64,000 bases of DNA from Kitasatospora sp. NBC_00240 (GTDB lineage Bacteria; Actinomycetota; Actinomycetes; Streptomycetales; Streptomycetaceae). Under the pieces are notes generated by a model. The model was given only the letters and a program-made list of their open reading frames with translations, made no database searches and was not told where the DNA came from. Position numbers and translations under genes: made by a program. The stretch lies in contig NZ_JAPEMU010000001.1 in assembly GCF_026342405.1 (NCBI RefSeq), forward strand, positions 5,704,001 through 5,768,000, written 5' to 3'. The first letter of the stretch is position 1. Each line of letters opens with the position of its first letter. This document shows, piece by piece, positions 63,475 to 64,000 of this stretch.

Positions 63475-64000
63475 CTACCGGACGGCCCCGGCGTCCACCG
63501 GCCGGCCGATCATCATCAGGTGCCCGTCGCCGACCCGGGACAGGATGACGGTCGCGGTGGCCGGCCCCTGCGGCTTCAGCTTCTGCCGCAGCTCCTCCGG
63601 AGTCATGGAGAGGCCGCGCTTCTTGATCACCACGGTGCCGACCCCGCGTTCGCGCAACAGCGCCTTGAGCTTCTTCACGTTGAACGGCAGGACGTCGGTG
63701 AGTTCGTAGGCGTGCGCGTACGGGGTGGCCACCAGGTGGTCCGAGGTCAGGTACGCGATCATCGGGTCGATCAGCCGGCCGTCCACCTGCCCGGCGACCT
63801 CGGCGACCAGGTGCGCGCGGATCACCGCGCCGTCCGGCTCGTACAGGTAGCGCCCGACCGGCCCGGCCTGCGGGTCCGGCAGGGTGCCGCCGGCCAGCGT
63901 GCGGTCGTGCGGCAGCAGGGTCGCCCGGTGCGGGTGCCCGGCCCGGGTGCCGAACCAGAGCACCGCCTCCTTCACGTCGCCGTGGTCGGAGACCCACTCG
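63475..64000 (-). CDS. THUMP-like domain class I SAM-dependent methyltransferase (5' part outside window)
   Basis: Only the C-terminal 174 residues are visible; the frame stays open to the right edge (EWVSDHGDVKEAVLWFGTRA). The final domain, LPFNVKKLKALLRERGVGTV then VIKKRGLSMTPEELRQKL and ending DGHLMMIGRP, is the THUMP-like module found at the C-terminus of a family of class I methyltransferases. The methyltransferase domain itself lies outside. The target is unknown, with RNA suspected from the module name. Confidence 0.8.
   Translation of the reverse strand, partial: EWVSDHGDVKEAVLWFGTRAGHPHRATLLPHDRTLAGGTLPDPQAGPVGRYLYEPDGAVIRAHLVAEVAGQVDGRLIDPMIAYLTSDHLVATPYAHAYELTDVLPFNVKKLKALLRERGVGTVVIKKRGLSMTPEELRQKLKPQGPATATVILSRVGDGHLMMIGRPVDAGAVR

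Overview
This 64 kb window is chromosomal DNA from a high-GC actinobacterium, almost certainly a member of the Streptomycetaceae (Streptomyces, Kitasatospora or a close relative). The evidence is the uniform high-GC codon use, frequent GTG starts, AGGAGG-type ribosome binding sites, the complete str, S10, spc and alpha ribosomal clusters in actinobacterial order, rpsD missing between rpsK and rpoA, and genes that usually travel together in this family (DUF2786, DUF1707/DUF4190, Uma2, nnr-alr-tsaE-tsaB-rimI-tsaD). No 16S rRNA gene or other genus marker is present, so the genus is not settled.

Layout. 1-5.4 kb: the 3' part of an ADP-ribosylglycohydrolase gene, a DUF2786 gene, an ABC exporter pair and a DUF1707/DUF4190 membrane protein. 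5.7-9.0 kb: two large integral membrane proteins, one resembling AftA-type arabinofuranosyltransferases and one of the DUF2142 family. 9.2-13.9 kb: the str cluster rpsL-rpsG-fusA-tuf with a strong promoter and a strong terminator. 14.1-26.5 kb: a cell-surface polysaccharide locus lying between tuf and rpsJ. It holds the full dTDP-L-rhamnose set (rmlA, B, C, D), a flippase, two GT2 enzymes, a DUF2304 protein, an acyltransferase and two polytopic GT-C-like or unknown membrane proteins. 26.5-44.0 kb: the S10, spc and alpha clusters from rpsJ to rplQ, including secY, adk, map, rpoA and an unusually placed mscL. 44.1-48.1 kb: truA, an ABC-F protein, rplM-rpsI. 48.2-64 kb: glmM, coaA, glmS, Uma2, acpS, nnr, alr, an alpha/beta hydrolase, the t6A genes tsaE, tsaB, rimI and tsaD, several small or degenerate genes, a polysaccharide deacetylase lipoprotein, and a partial THUMP-like methyltransferase gene.

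How the genes work together. Most of the window is translation machinery (30S and 50S proteins, EF-G, EF-Tu, IF-1, t6A tRNA modification, TruA) together with RNA polymerase alpha and the SecY translocon. The rest is weighted towards the cell envelope: glucosamine-6-phosphate supply (glmS, glmM), D-alanine (alr), dTDP-rhamnose, and a lipid-linked or lipid-donor glycosylation system. The GT2 + DUF2304 pair could make a polyprenyl-phosphate sugar that the GT-C-like proteins use outside the membrane.

Items most worth a second look: the rhamnose/GT-C locus inside the ribosomal super-cluster; a small ORF preceded by an iron-box-like palindrome; an L,D-transpeptidase-like protein that has lost its catalytic residues; a 17-nt hairpin block shared by the rpsL and rpsJ leaders; a U-tract attenuator-like structure in the rpsJ leader; mscL with a zinc-ribbon tail between map and infA; and several genes whose -10 element lies 6-9 nt from the start codon, suggesting leaderless mRNAs. 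All calls were made by eye from the sequence; no database search was run.
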